Origin: CBDCWT01 sp965223305
GTDB taxonomy: Bacteria; Planctomycetota; Planctomycetia; Pirellulales; Pirellulaceae
DNA: 64,000 bases
Reading direction: 5' to 3'
Assembly (NCBI GenBank): GCA_965223305.1
Contig: CBDCWT010000019.1
Location: 1-64,000 of the forward strand
Shown here: one piece after another, positions 1 to 10,900 of the stretch
Layout of the letters: each line of letters opens with the position of its first letter
How positions within the stretch are numbered: position 1 is the stretch's first letter
Translations under genes and position numbers: made by a program
Notes under the pieces: model-generated
Seen by the model: the letters and a program-made list of their open reading frames with translations, nothing else
Database searches by the model: none
What the model was told of the DNA's origin: nothing

Positions 1-167
1 GCCTCTTGTTTGTGATCATCGGACGTCACTGGTAAGGCTCTGTTTCGTGCCTCTTGAGTCGATTGACAACCTAGCTAGAATTCGGGAAAACCGCCCCAGA
101 GGCCCAACGTTATTCGGCACGTCCAGCCTTCGTGGGAACATCACATATCCATCAAGGACACGACGCG

Positions 168-1781
168 ATGGCGATCTCAAGAGATCTCTTCACGGTCTTT
201 GGCCTCGCTGTTTGTATCGGATGCGGTGGTTCGCACGGCGACTCCGAGGCGGACCGCCTCAGGACGATGGTCAACGATCAGAGTCTCTCAAAGAGTGAGG
301 CTGAAGAGATTCGCTACAAGCAGGTGCTCGAAAAGACGCGGCGCAAACACGGCGACGAGGACTCCCGCACGCTGTCACGTGTCCACAACTTGGCCTCGTG
401 GTACCACTCGCAGGGCCGCTACGTCGAAGCAGAACAGCTCCACAAGGAGACGCTTGAAGTTAGACATCGCCGCCTCGGAGATGAACACTCCAGGACGCTG
501 GAAACCATGAACGCTCTGGCGGCGGTGTACATATCGCTGGGTCGATATGAGGAAGGAGAGCAACTCGTCATGCAGACGCTCGAAACGAGGCGTCGTTTGT
601 TGGGCGATCAGCACCGCAGTGTTCCCGAAGCACTCAATCGCGTCATCTCGCTCTACGAGTCGTGGGAAAAACCCGACGAAGTGGCGAAGTGGACAGCCGA
701 ATTGGCGAGGCTGGAAGGTCAAGTCGCGTCTGACAATAGAGATCGGGCTGACGACGAAGCGGCGGCGACCCAATTCGAGCTCGAGGCGGATCAGGTAGGG
801 ATCGAGTACATTGCCCACTCCTGCTTCCGACTCTACGCGCCCGACGGAACGCGTATCTTGATCGACCCGTGGGCGAGCAGGGTTTGGGTCGGATACGACC
901 TGCCAAAGAGCATTTTGACCGACCCGGTCGACGCCGTATTCATCACGCACCCACACTACGATCACGACGCCGGAGAATTCATGGGCCGCCGCGTGAAGTG
1001 GCCGCCCGGAGCTCAGGTCATCCGTGATCCGGGGCGCTACGCTGTCGGCGGCGTGCAGGTCACTGGCATCGCGGGGAAACACGCTGCGGGACACGGAATG
1101 GAGTTCGGTCAGAAAAACACCATGTTTGTGTTTGAGATTGCGGGTCTGCGCATCGCCCATCTCGGAGACAACGAACCACTGTCCAACCTCGCTGTCGATG
1201 CACTGGGTAGGGTGGATATCCTGATGATGCCGATCGACGCACAAGAGCATCTACTCAAACATCACGAAGTCGAGGCCATGCAGCGCGCGGTTAGGCCACG
1301 AGTGCTCATCCCGATGCACTACCGGCATCCCGATATCGAAACGGATCTGGACACTCCAGCGCACTTGGGGACAATCGACCCTTGGCTTGCTCGCCAGGCC
1401 AACGTCCATCGTCTCGACGGGCATACGGCCGTCTTCAGTACCCCCGCGCTGCCTCCGCAGACCCAACTGGTGGTCTTCCGGCATTCGCCGATCGTCAAAC
1501 GCCACATGTTCGCGAAACTCAAGACACGGACAGCTTCGTTGCTGCCGCTGACAGCTTCACACGCCTGTCACCCTTTACAGACTTGCGTTACGAAGTCGAC
1601 AACGGAGTGTCGGTCGAGTACGACGGCCGGTGGTTCCAGCTGGTCTCGATCGACGACTTGTCCACACCCCTGCTGCTTCAAACCGCACGTGAGTCATTTG
1701 GACCGTTGTGGCAGAAGCGCTTCGCCGAGGATTTGGTGGAGGTCATGGAAGCGGCTGGTCGGCGGCCAACAAACACTGTGA
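168..1781 (+). CDS. TPR - metallo-beta-lactamase-fold lipoprotein
   Basis: The ATG at 168 is preferred because it opens a lipoprotein-like signal peptide ending in a Cys-Gly-Gly. Residues about 45-190 hold three to four tetratricopeptide-like units of the kinesin-light-chain type (Gly-Asp-x-His between helices). Residues about 205-430 are a metallo-beta-lactamase fold related to UlaG-like lactonases: the metal motif reads THPHYDHD, followed by a later His (GKHAAGHG), an Asp (HLGDN) and a His (IPMHYR). Role: probably a cell-envelope metal-dependent hydrolase; substrate unknown. The last 90 or so codons are Ser/Thr/Cys-rich and unlike coding sequence, so the natural reading frame probably changes near 1500 (see next entry). 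Confidence 0.7.
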   Translation: MAISRDLFTVFGLAVCIGCGGSHGDSEADRLRTMVNDQSLSKSEAEEIRYKQVLEKTRRKHGDEDSRTLSRVHNLASWYHSQGRYVEAEQLHKETLEVRHRRLGDEHSRTLETMNALAAVYISLGRYEEGEQLVMQTLETRRRLLGDQHRSVPEALNRVISLYESWEKPDEVAKWTAELARLEGQVASDNRDRADDEAAATQFELEADQVGIEYIAHSCFRLYAPDGTRILIDPWASRVWVGYDLPKSILTDPVDAVFITHPHYDHDAGEFMGRRVKWPPGAQVIRDPGRYAVGGVQVTGIAGKHAAGHGMEFGQKNTMFVFEIAGLRIAHLGDNEPLSNLAVDALGRVDILMMPIDAQEHLLKHHEVEAMQRAVRPRVLIPMHYRHPDIETDLDTPAHLGTIDPWLARQANVHRLDGHTAVFSTPALPPQTQLVVFRHSPIVKRHMFAKLKTRTASLLPLTASHACHPLQTCVTKSTTECRSSTTAGGSSWSRSTTCPHPCCFKPHVSHLDRCGRSASPRIWWRSWKRLVGGQQTL

Positions 1782-1912
1782 AGCTGGTACTGGAACAATC
1801 TGGCCAGCTGCTTACGGTCGAGCAAGCACCGATGACGGCCGAGAATCGCCAGGAGCTGTATCGGAACCACCGCCGTCGGATGAATGAGGGTAACGAGAAT
1901 GGCGACAGATGA
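1510..1912 (+). pseudogene. Frame-shifted C-terminal piece after the metallohydrolase
   Basis: In the second forward frame about 130 codons look coding (a globular, charged sequence with YEVDNGVSVEYDGRWF and a helical C terminus ending in TGA at 1912). They have no good start of their own and overlap the unlikely tail of the gene at 168. Either a one-base frameshift or sequencing error separates one long protein, or this is the remnant of a second gene. I do not recognise the domain. Confidence 0.45.
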
Positions 1913-1942
1913 GCTCGGCCACAAGTCTGTGCTGCACAGCAG

Positions 1943-2782
1943 CTAACTCCCAATCCGCTGAATCGCCTGACGAGCGGCCGCCCTCACGTCCGAATTGGTG
2001 ACAAGAGTTGCTCCATAGTCGTAGTAAACCGATATCGACTTGCCGTTCGCATTCTTCTGTGCCAGTCGTATTGCATCGTACGCTTCCTGATCGTCGAATT
2101 GCTTCAGTTCATGGATGGCACGCAGCTGATCGACCGCGTTGCCAGTACGCAGCAACTTCAGAAAATGATCCCGCCGCTGCAGCGTGAATGGAACAATGAG
2201 CACGTACGTAACGCCGTTCGTTTCCAAGGGAAACTGCTGGGGAGCTGCGACTCCAGAACACTCACAGGCATGACGCATGTTCGCTCGGGCTGGAACTACG
2301 ATACCTGGTCCCTCCTTGATTCGATCGACAACCCGATTAAGGAGATCGTGCTGGGACAACACCAATTCGCCATACTGATCGACCCCGTAAAGGATGCGGC
2401 GCAACGTCGGAAAGTCGTCTCTAACCTGCGGGCGAGACAGATCGACTTCATGTAATAGTTCACTGTCACCTCGGATAAATCGAAGTCGAATCTCGCCCGC
2501 TGCGGGCGGCGCCCAGTACAAGTACCCATCAAAGCTGGAAAAAGTCAACGGTCTCTTCAAAGTTCGACGAGTACCCTTCAAGACGCGGAGAATCTCTCCG
2601 TTCGCGAGCTGCGAGCCAGCCTCTACGCGGGTCACGTAGATGGCATCGCTGTTGTCCGTCAGCCATTCGAGCGTTCGCACACAAGTTTGATTCAGATCAG
2701 CACGTGCTGCCCCGGCGACTGCGAATGGCAACGACACAAAAAGCAAAAGTTGTTTTGGTTTTCGCAGCAGTACGTTTGACAC
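1943..2782 (-). CDS. Secreted hypothetical protein
   Basis: About 279 residues if it starts at the GTG at 2782, which has a GGAG nine bases upstream and directly opens a signal peptide (Lys/Arg-rich start, then LLLFVSLPFAVAGAARA). An ATG 27 codons upstream is possible but would bury the signal peptide. The N-terminal half has a Cys (ECSGVAAP region holds two more), and residues about 220-275 look like a short HEAT-type repeat (LLRTGNAVDQLRAIHELKQF). It converges with the metallohydrolase. No function recognised. Confidence 0.6.
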   Translation of the reverse strand: MSNVLLRKPKQLLLFVSLPFAVAGAARADLNQTCVRTLEWLTDNSDAIYVTRVEAGSQLANGEILRVLKGTRRTLKRPLTFSSFDGYLYWAPPAAGEIRLRFIRGDSELLHEVDLSRPQVRDDFPTLRRILYGVDQYGELVLSQHDLLNRVVDRIKEGPGIVVPARANMRHACECSGVAAPQQFPLETNGVTYVLIVPFTLQRRDHFLKLLRTGNAVDQLRAIHELKQFDDQEAYDAIRLAQKNANGKSISVYYDYGATLVTNSDVRAAARQAIQRIGS

Positions 2783-2863
2783 GAGTTGGTTCTCCAATAG
2801 AAAGTCCTGCTGGCTCTGAGATTGTCTGCAGCTGTTCACTTTGCATGCGCCGACAATCAACAA

Positions 2864-3353
2864 ACGATGTGCAGTCAGGTGAGGTTAAGCCCTGCCCGCA
2901 GACACAGCAGCCTCTGCACGCTCAACCTCTACTTTAACAGAAAGATCAGGAAAACAATCGACTCGCTGTCGGGGCGAGTGAGACCAGTGGAAGGCGCGCG
3001 AAGTGGCCGAGGTCATGTCATTACATAGAGGGACAGTAATGGACCGTCAAAATACTCGAGCGAGCTTCGAAGCTACGCCATCTTTCTGTCCCAATTTTTC
3101 TGTCGTCCAAAATCTGCTCGCCGATCTACTTTAACGACAGAAAGATCGGGACAGAAAAATCGACTGGCTGTCAGGCTCGCGAGACCGGTGGGAAGCGCGC
3201 GAAGTGGCCAGCAGTCAAGTCAATTCGTAGAGGGGCAGGAGTTGACCTTCAAAGCTCCGTGCACCACACACACCTCCTTTGTTTCCAGCACACTCGGCCC
3301 ACTTAGGTTATGCTTTCGTGCTGCTACGTTGTTCAGCAACCGGAGATCTGCCA
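2864..3353. repeat. Intergenic stretch with a two-copy direct repeat
   Basis: Two diverged copies of a roughly 115-bp unit lie at about 2942-3058 and 3142-3262. Both contain an aatcgactcgctgtc-like core, an agaccggtgggaag-like block and gcgcgaagtggcc. No gene seen; the next gene's leader follows. Confidence 0.6.
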
Positions 3354-3814
3354 ATGAACAAAGCACCGTTCGTCATGTTGCTCTGCTGCCTGCTGTCGGT
3401 TGTAACCAAGGCTGATGACGCTGCGGGACTTCGACTCGTCGAGGCCCGGCGCATCTGGGATGAGGCTCCGCACAACGCGTTTACCGATCTGATCCGCTTC
3501 AAGGACCGCTGGTATTGTGTGTTTCGCGAAGGACAACGTCACGTGTCTCCCGATGGAACCCTGCGAGTCATTACGTCGGCGGACGGCAATGAGTGGGAGT
3601 CGGCGGCTCTGATCACGTCGGACAACTCCGACCTGCGTGATGCCAAGATCACCGTCACGCCCGACGGGCGGCTGATGCTGGCCGGGGCCGAGGCGATCAA
3701 CCAACCGGTAACCCACAAACATAGCATGACGATATGTTGTGGATTAGCTACTACGCCTCGCACGAGGGTAAGACCTCGATCTACTTGGCCAAGGTAAAGG
3801 TCGCGGGGAAGTGA
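3354..3814 (+). pseudogene. Sialidase-family gene with internal deletion
   Basis: The 5' part (ATG at 3354) encodes a signal peptide and the start of a sialidase/BNR-type propeller (WDEAPHNAFTDLIRFKDRWY, then FREGQ and SPDGTLRVITSADG). After about 122 codons the frame is lost. A second frame then gives a typical propeller end (DMLWISYYASHEGKTSIYL) closing with TGA at 3812-3814. Family members are usually about 370-400 residues, so roughly 200 codons are missing and the junction near 3725 changes frame. I call it a deletion remnant. It lies 30 bp upstream of another propeller-type gene. Confidence 0.75.
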
Positions 3815-3847
3815 CACGAGCCAGCTACGCCAAAAAAGGTCATCACG

Positions 3848-5380
3848 GTGAATCAACGACGCCTTCCTACAGCCGGCGCGTCGACCATTGTTCTGGTCCT
3901 CGCAGCCATCGCACAATCCACTGAGCCCATCGATATTGGCTCACGAAGAGAACTTTTTGTCGATCACTATCTTATTGAACGGCTTGACGGTGTGCGGCTC
4001 GAGCTACATCGTCCGGCGCGCCGCGAGGTCGTGTTTCGCACCGACGCTCCGTGGGAAGGAAACGGCAGTGCGTACCAAAGCGTGTTCCAGGACGGCGATC
4101 GTTTCCGCCTCTATTATCGTGGCGGTCATCATCCTAACTCGAAAGCCTATGAGATCAACAAGAACTCGTGGGAGACACTCTGTCTGGCCGAGAGCACAGA
4201 CGGTATCCACTGGACACGCCCCGAATTGGGGATCGTCGAGTTTCGTGGCTCAACAAAAAACAACCTGATACTCGACGAGGCGATGGTGCGGCAGATCGGC
4301 GGCAGCCCCGCACACACCGCTGTGTTTAAGGACACAAACCCTGACTGCCCAGATTCGGAACGCTACACGATCGTGATCCGAGGCAGCAATCCGCGCGGTC
4401 TTTACCGGCTAGTGTCGGCGAACGGCATTCACTTTCGATTGAAAAGCAACAAACCGTTCGCGACTGTGGGCGCCTTCGACTCGCAGAACCTGATGTTCTG
4501 GGATGCGGTGGGCGGCGTCTATCGAGAGTATCACCGCAACTTCGACAAAGGCATCCGCGGTATCATGACCGCGGCGTCGAAGGACCCCGGCAGCTTTCCG
4601 CCGCCGCAGTGGCTGAAGTACCCCGGCGCGGCCGAGCAGCCTCTCTACACCAACCAGGTACAACCGTATTACCGCGCACCCCACATCTTCATGGGATTCC
4701 CCATGCGATACAACGACCGAGGCTGGTCGCCGTCGATGACTGAACTGCCCGGATTGGAAGAGCGGCAATTTCGCGCCAAACAACACCCGCGATACGGTAC
4801 CACCCTTACCGACGCGGCGTTCATGACAAGCCGCGACGGCGTGACTTTCCATCGCTGGGGCGAAGCATTTATTCGGCCGGGACCGGCGGGAAAAGACACC
4901 TGGGTCTACGGCGACAACTTTGTCTTCTGGGGTATGATCCAGACGAAATCGAATCTCGATGGCGCACCGGATGAAATATCACTCTACGCAACGGAAGGCT
5001 ATTGGGAGGGCACGTTCACCAGCTTCCGCCGTTACACGCTCCGCATGGACGGCTTTGTCTCGGCCCAAGCCCCGCTGAGCGGCGGCGAATTGGTCACCAA
5101 ACCGCTAAGGTTCGACGGCTCGCACCTGGCAATCAACTTCTCAACGTCCGCGGCAGGCAGTCTGCGAGTGGAAATCCAGGACGCTGACGGCAAACCCGTT
5201 CCCGATTTCACGCTCGCCGAGTGCCACGAACTGTTCGGCGACCAGCTCGATCGCGTTGTCTCATGGAAATCGGGGACTGACGTGAGCGGACTCTCCGGTA
5301 AACCGGTTCGACTCAGGTTCGTGCTGAGAGATGCGGACCTTTACTCGTTGCAATTCAGCGATGCAGCAACAAGACCTTAG
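3848..5380 (+). CDS. Secreted GH32/GH43-like beta-propeller protein
   Basis: 510 residues with an N-terminal signal peptide (ASTIVLVLAAIAQS). The mature start SRRELFVDHYLIERLDGV and the following blocks (WEGNGSAYQSVFQDGDRFRLYYRG, AESTDGIHWTRPELG) match the planctomycete family of secreted five-bladed propeller proteins related to glycoside hydrolase family 32. The C-terminal 120 residues look like a beta-sandwich (GGELVTKPLRFDGSHLAINF). Probably a carbohydrate-active or carbohydrate-binding exported protein; substrate unknown. It starts 34 bp after the sialidase remnant, suggesting they were once co-transcribed. Confidence 0.75.
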   Translation: MNQRRLPTAGASTIVLVLAAIAQSTEPIDIGSRRELFVDHYLIERLDGVRLELHRPARREVVFRTDAPWEGNGSAYQSVFQDGDRFRLYYRGGHHPNSKAYEINKNSWETLCLAESTDGIHWTRPELGIVEFRGSTKNNLILDEAMVRQIGGSPAHTAVFKDTNPDCPDSERYTIVIRGSNPRGLYRLVSANGIHFRLKSNKPFATVGAFDSQNLMFWDAVGGVYREYHRNFDKGIRGIMTAASKDPGSFPPPQWLKYPGAAEQPLYTNQVQPYYRAPHIFMGFPMRYNDRGWSPSMTELPGLEERQFRAKQHPRYGTTLTDAAFMTSRDGVTFHRWGEAFIRPGPAGKDTWVYGDNFVFWGMIQTKSNLDGAPDEISLYATEGYWEGTFTSFRRYTLRMDGFVSAQAPLSGGELVTKPLRFDGSHLAINFSTSAAGSLRVEIQDADGKPVPDFTLAECHELFGDQLDRVVSWKSGTDVSGLSGKPVRLRFVLRDADLYSLQFSDAATRP

Positions 5381-5528
5381 CTAGGGGAGTTGGTGTACCA
5401 ACGTAAGTAATTCCCTCGCTTACGCTTCGGGTTCCGATTGAGGCAAGCACCGCAACTTCAAGACTTACGCTCCGCACGTGGCACACCGATACAAGTCGCA
5501 ACGAGCTCGTAAAGCGGCTACCGCCTGG

Positions 5529-7142
5529 TCATTCGATCCACTCTCGCAGAATCCCCATCAATTCGGACCGGTGCTGTTTGTAGTTCTGACCTTGACCGTT
5601 TCTTACCATGGCGAAGACCAAGTGCTTGGCCGGATTGACGACCAGCAGCGTACCGCAACCACCGCCATGACCGTAGCTGCTGAATCCGAGGAGTTGTGTT
5701 TGGTCCTGAAATCCAATTCCGTATTTCATGTTCAGCTTGGGGAAGTACGGTTCGAGCGAGGCGGGGAGGAGTGACTGGTGAGTTTCTTCGGAAATCACCT
5801 CCCATCTGCCGTACTTGCCGCGGTTGTCGAGCAACACGCCTATCCGAGCGAGGTTCTCCGTAGAGAATCCGGTGCCTCCGGGCAAGACGTTGCTGATACC
5901 CAGTGGTTCAAAGAGGTCCCGTTCGATCGCGTCCCAGTAGTTTCTTCCTCGTAAGAGTTCCAATGCCCTTACGGACAGTATGACGCCCACAACTCCATAG
6001 CGATGCTTGGCCCCTGGCTCCCACTCCCGCTTGCAGTGGGCGATCAACGCCTCATGCCAGGTGTGAAAATAGAACAGGCGCGAGAACGCCAGCGACCAAG
6101 GAAAGTGGATGCCGGTAGCGTGAACGTGTCCGGCACGAAACGTCAAATCACGATCCTGCGGAGTGTTGAACTCGGGCAAGAAATTGCCCATCGGCTCATC
6201 CAGCCGCAGGATGCCACGATCGACGTACGTGGCCAGTTGCAGCCCAATCAGCGGCTTCATCGCCGAGTGCAGCAACATCGGCGAGTTGATGGTCACCGGC
6301 TCGCCGTCGACCTCCCCGTAGCCTCTGGCTGTTACGATGACGCTGTTGCGGGCGATCACGATCGCCATCGGCTCCCTGGAATCGGCATACCACTCGTCGA
6401 TTCGACATTCGATCTTGTTGAGCTGCTCCTCGCTGATCCCGGCCTCTTCCAAGGACCCGTTTCGCAACACGGGGGCGGGATCGCCGGCAAGCGGTTTTGG
6501 CGTTGCTTTCACGAGTGGTCTGTCGTCGAGTCCCAACAGCTTGCGCTTCAGCCGAACGTGCTGAGTAGCGTTCTCCATCTGCAACTGGCCTACTCGTACC
6601 GGGCGATTCTTCCGTTGTGGCTCGAACAGCAATGCGGCTAGTTCAACCGCGCCTTCCTCGGTGGTCTGCCATCGACGGAGAACCGCCTCAACCGGATCTC
6701 GTCGATCGGCGGCGGCTCCTCCCCTTCGGGCGAGAGCCTTCAAGTCCACGGTCCTACCGACACAGCAGCAGGTCATCGCTCGACGAAGTACGGGGCCTGC
6801 TGGAGCGGGCGCTTCACCGTAGGCGTAGTACCGGCCCGGCTCGCGCGCGACCTGGACCTCCTCGAAGCGCTCGTTGAACCAGCGTGTCGGGATCTTGGGA
6901 TCGTCGACCACGGTCGCAACCAGATCAGCGTGCTCCCAAACCAGATCTGGGAGCTCTTGGCCCTGCCGGAGAATGAATCCGTCTTTGGGTGCAAACTGCT
7001 GTTCACCAAATCGCTCTCTGAGTTCAGTCTCGTGGACAGCTCCCTGCTGTCCACCCGCAGCGTCCCTCTTCAGAGAAGCTGACACAATCACGCAAGTCAT
7101 CGCAACGATGATTGACCCGACGGTGCGGTCCCTCGGACACAT
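5529..7142 (-). CDS. Serine beta-lactamase-fold hydrolase with an extra N-terminal domain
   Basis: 537 residues. The C-terminal 320 residues are a class C beta-lactamase/penicillin-binding fold: active-site SxxK is LLHSAMKPLIG, the second motif is degenerate (RYGVVG instead of YxN) and a C-terminal HGGGCGT replaces KTG. The first 210 residues are not part of that fold; they contain a short cluster MTCCCVG and look like a separate enzyme-like region. The N terminus (MTCVIVSASL) may be a signal or membrane anchor. The family includes esterases and peptidases, so antibiotic resistance should not be assumed. Confidence 0.7.
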   Translation of the reverse strand: MCPRDRTVGSIIVAMTCVIVSASLKRDAAGGQQGAVHETELRERFGEQQFAPKDGFILRQGQELPDLVWEHADLVATVVDDPKIPTRWFNERFEEVQVAREPGRYYAYGEAPAPAGPVLRRAMTCCCVGRTVDLKALARRGGAAADRRDPVEAVLRRWQTTEEGAVELAALLFEPQRKNRPVRVGQLQMENATQHVRLKRKLLGLDDRPLVKATPKPLAGDPAPVLRNGSLEEAGISEEQLNKIECRIDEWYADSREPMAIVIARNSVIVTARGYGEVDGEPVTINSPMLLHSAMKPLIGLQLATYVDRGILRLDEPMGNFLPEFNTPQDRDLTFRAGHVHATGIHFPWSLAFSRLFYFHTWHEALIAHCKREWEPGAKHRYGVVGVILSVRALELLRGRNYWDAIERDLFEPLGISNVLPGGTGFSTENLARIGVLLDNRGKYGRWEVISEETHQSLLPASLEPYFPKLNMKYGIGFQDQTQLLGFSSYGHGGGCGTLLVVNPAKHLVFAMVRNGQGQNYKQHRSELMGILREWIE

Positions 7143-7346
7143 TGTTGTTCTCCACTAAGAAACGAGTCGAGCCGTACTCAACATAGTCGCAGATCCAAAC
7201 AGTGGATTGTAACGAATCCCAGCAGCTCACCACTGAACATTAGCCGCTGGGCGTTAGCCCACGGTTCCTACAAAAACCGGATGCTAACGCATCTCGGCTG
7301 ATTCGGACCCGAGCAGGATGGCTTTGCCTCCTTGTCTGTTAGCTGC
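7143..7346. repeat. Dispersed intergenic repeat copy
   Basis: Positions about 7240-7310 hold the agccgctgggcgttagccc / ggatgctaacgcatctcgg module that recurs at 19.0-20.0 kb and 39.1-39.9 kb. It sits between two minus-strand genes. Confidence 0.7.
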
Positions 7347-7823
7347 CTATCGCAGCGCCTGCTTGGCTCTCAGGGAAGCCACGTACAGCTCATCGATCGC
7401 GCGCAGGTGTGTCTTTGGGTCGGCGGCAATTTTCTCGGTGCAGGGGGGACAGCAAACGTAAACTATCTGTCCCTCCACGATCGTCCATTTCGGTTTTTCT
7501 GGCAGCTTCTTCTTCATGATCGGACAGATACGTTGCGCCTTGGCAAAGTTGGCGTGGACGGTTGCCCAGTGCTGTGGGTCGATCTTCCCCTTGAGACAGC
7601 TCTGACAGCAGAGAAAGACGGTCTCTTCGCCAACCTTGACTTTGATCGGGGCCCCGTGCTCACCGAGCTTGTTCCCAGAAGTGGGACAGATTTCCTGCAC
7701 CGCGATTCGAATCTGATCGCGCTTCGCTTGCTCTCGAACTGCCTGCGAACGGTTCTGTGCGCTGGCCACTTGCCCTGCGTTAACGAGCACTGTCAAACTC
7801 AAAAGCATCCTTGCAACCATCAT
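7347..7823 (-). CDS. Small periplasmic CC-motif (metal-binding) protein
   Basis: 158 residues from the ATG at 7823, which follows a strong purine-rich ribosome site (AGGAAGGAGAAGG) and opens a signal peptide (MLLSLTVLVNAGQVASA). Two repeats of the same module follow, each with ICP at the start and a CC-x-x-C motif about 30 residues later (FLCCQSCLKGK and YVCCPPCTEK). The same module closes the CusB-like protein two genes upstream. It is the last gene of the metal-efflux cluster, 88 bp after the pump gene. I infer periplasmic metal (copper/silver-type) binding. Confidence 0.75.
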   Translation of the reverse strand: MMVARMLLSLTVLVNAGQVASAQNRSQAVREQAKRDQIRIAVQEICPTSGNKLGEHGAPIKVKVGEETVFLCCQSCLKGKIDPQHWATVHANFAKAQRICPIMKKKLPEKPKWTIVEGQIVYVCCPPCTEKIAADPKTHLRAIDELYVASLRAKQALR

Positions 7824-7911
7824 GTCCTTCTCCTTCCTGAGTTGGACCGTAATGAAACGAACTGAAACTGTTGAACTCACGCCGTGGCGCAAGTTCCTTC
7901 GTACAACTGAT

Positions 7912-10900
7912 CTACGCGGCCAACCTCGTGTCTTGGCCTGCATCACTGTCTTCAGCAAAAAGTCGATCCCCCAGCCCCGCTCGCATCTTCAGTTCCATAT
8001 AGCCGCAATACACAGCTGGGACAATAAATGTCGTAAAGGGCTCGATAAGCATGCCGCCAAAAACGGGCAACGCCATGGCGCGCGCCACGTCCGCACCACG
8101 TCCGGCCGACATCATGACGGGCAACAGCGCACATATCGTTGTGAGAGTCGTCATCACACACGGACGGATCCTCTTCAGCCCTGCTTCGTAGACTGCCCCG
8201 CGTAAATCCTCAACAGTTCGGATCGTACTCCGCTTTAGCATCTGATGAATGTAAGTCGCCATGACGACACCGTCATCGACGGCGATACCGAACAGCGCGA
8301 TGAATCCCACCCAGATCGCCGTATTCATGTCGACACCCATGACAGCCACGGCAATCATGCCCCCGGCAAACGCCACGGGGATTCCGGAAAAGACAGCGAG
8401 CGAAATCGGTAGGTTGCGGAAGCTGAGATAGATGAGCAGCAAATTTACCAGCAAGACAGTAGGCACTATCCACATCAAGCGACGATTCGCTTCGATTTGA
8501 TTCTGGAACGACCCAACAGCCTGCAGCTCGAAGCTTCCCTCCGGGAACCCGAGCTGTCCGCTTTGCCGCGCTTTCCTCAGAGAGTCCATCACAGCGGCAA
8601 CCGCCTCCAAGTCTCCGGATGCGCCCGATGGCGAGAAGGCCACGTGAGCCACGAGACGAGCGTCTTCGCTGTTGATTGCACCTGGTCCCCAGGTTGTCGT
8701 GACTTGGGCCAATCGCCCCAAAGGAACGACCTCACCCCCGTGCGTGACAACCGAGACCCGGCGCAATTCGTCCAGACGCTCACGCACACTACGTTCGTAT
8801 CGGATTTGAATCGGGTAGCGTTCTCTCCCCTCGACGGTGGCTGTCACGTCGACTCCGCCAAGTCCGGCCGACACGACCTGGTTGACCATCATCGTGGTCA
8901 TGCCGTAGCGGGCCGCCTCCTCCCGATCTACCTCGAACTCGTAGTACGGCTTGCCCATGACGATATCAGGGTTGACCGTTCCGGCGTTCACGTAGTGTTG
9001 CTTCTTCAGATGTTCCGCCACGGCAACCGACGCCTTTGACAGTCCTTCCAAATCGTCGCCGTAGATTCGCACGGCCATCGAGGCCTTAATGCCGCTTTGA
9101 AGCATCACGACGCGGCCCTCGATGGGTTGCAGCGGCGAAGCAGGCGTGACACCGGGAAGCGTGGCGATGCGGTTAATCTCGTCCCAAATCTTGCGTTCGG
9201 TCATTCCCTGGCGCCACCGATCCCGTGGCCTGAGCATGACGTAGGTCTCGATCATCGCCGCCGGTGCCGGATCGAGCGCAGATTCGACTCGCCCAATTTT
9301 TCCAAGAACATTCTCGACTTCCGGAATCTCTTTGATCATTGCATCTTGCGTTTGCAGCACTTCCATCGCCTGTGAAAAACTGGCTGCCGGATACAGGCTC
9401 GGCATGTAGAACCAACTACCTTCATCAAGCGCGATCCAATCGTCGGTCTTCAAACCCACGAAAGTGTGCTTGGCATCGACGTAGCCAGGGACTTGGTTGA
9501 GGTCCGCGCCCAGCGCCGCGACTACTTTCTCGAGTGGCTGCAGCACCGTTGGCAGCCCAACCCATGCTCCCAGGCCCAGCACAACAATCACTACTGGAAA
9601 AGAAAGCATCAGCGCCTTATGTTCGAGTGCCAGTCTCAAACGGCCCGCATAGAGAAATCGTACGAAGCGACTAGCTGGGTTCTCCTCCATCGAACGAATC
9701 TTCTCGCAGGTCACCCACCAGGCGATCAGGAAGGCGATGATGGCGGCAGCTACGGTTACAAGCGGAAGGCCTAGCGGCGTCCGCTTCTCGATATAGTCGC
9801 CCCAAACGAAACAGCAAAGCATCGCAGCGAGCGCAGAGCCAGCCAAACCGGCAGCCCAGTTTGCCCACCGAGGTACGCGAACGCTGCGGAGAAAAACACG
9901 ACAGAGCATCGGAACAACGGCTACCGCCACAATCAGACTCGAGACGAGTGCAAACGTCTTGGTCCACGCCAGGAGCGCAAACAATCTGTAGTCCCGACCG
10001 GTGAGGAGAAAGACCGGCAGGAAACTGACAATGGTCGTGCTCACCGCCGTAATCACGGCGGGCACTACCTCGGCGGCCGCTTCACGAATGACGGTGAGGC
10101 GCCTCTCCAAACCGCCAGGTGAACCATCCGCTTCCCAACGGGCCAAGCCTCCATAGATGTTCTCCAAAACAATGATGCCCATGTCGACCATCGTGCCAAT
10201 GGCAATCGCGATGCCCGCCAGAGACATGATGTTCGCGTCCACGTCGAAAACCCTCATGGCGATAAACGACATCAGCACGGCCATGGGTAAAGTAATGGCA
10301 ATCACCAGGCTGGCCCGTACGTGCAGCAGGAACAACACCATGACTGCAATCGTTATCAGGGTCTCCTGACCAAGTGCCTCGGTCAGAGTCGCCACCGTCT
10401 CGTCAATGAGCAAGGTACGGTCATAGACACCGTGGATTCTGACGCCATCCAACTCGGACTCCAGCGCGGCGATCTTCACCTTGACCCGTTCGATCACCTC
10501 GCGCGGATTCTCGCCATAGCGCATCACGACCACACCGCCGACGGCCTCTTGACCGTTGAAGTCGAGGGCTCCTCGCCGGAACGCCGGACCAGTTTGGACC
10601 TGGGCCAGGTCTCGCACGCGAACTGGCACACTGTCACGAGTGACGACAACCGTGTCGTTGATCTGACCAATCGTCTCTGTTTCCGTTTTTCCAGATCCGA
10701 TAAACCCCTTGCCACGGACGATGAACTCCATACCACCGGCTTCCACGGTTTTCGCGCCCACGTCGATGTTCGACGCCTTCACAGCATCGGTGACGCCACT
10801 GAGCGGAATGTTGTGGTGACGCAATTTGTCGGGATCCACCTCGATTTGGTACTGCCGTACGTAGCCACCAATCGAAGCGACTTCCGCCACGCCGTCCACG

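Noticed and set aside
375..1250. 291-codon minus-strand open frame opposite the TPR-metallohydrolase
   Set aside because: It is a shadow frame: the plus strand shows clear TPR and metal-binding motifs and the minus product has no recognisable domain.
6003..6641. 212-codon plus-strand frame inside the beta-lactamase-fold gene
   Set aside because: It overlaps the conserved serine-hydrolase region in antisense and lacks a ribosome site.
5529..7142. Antibiotic-resistance beta-lactamase
   Set aside because: The second and third active-site motifs are degenerate and there is a large unrelated N-terminal domain; an esterase or peptidase role is more likely.
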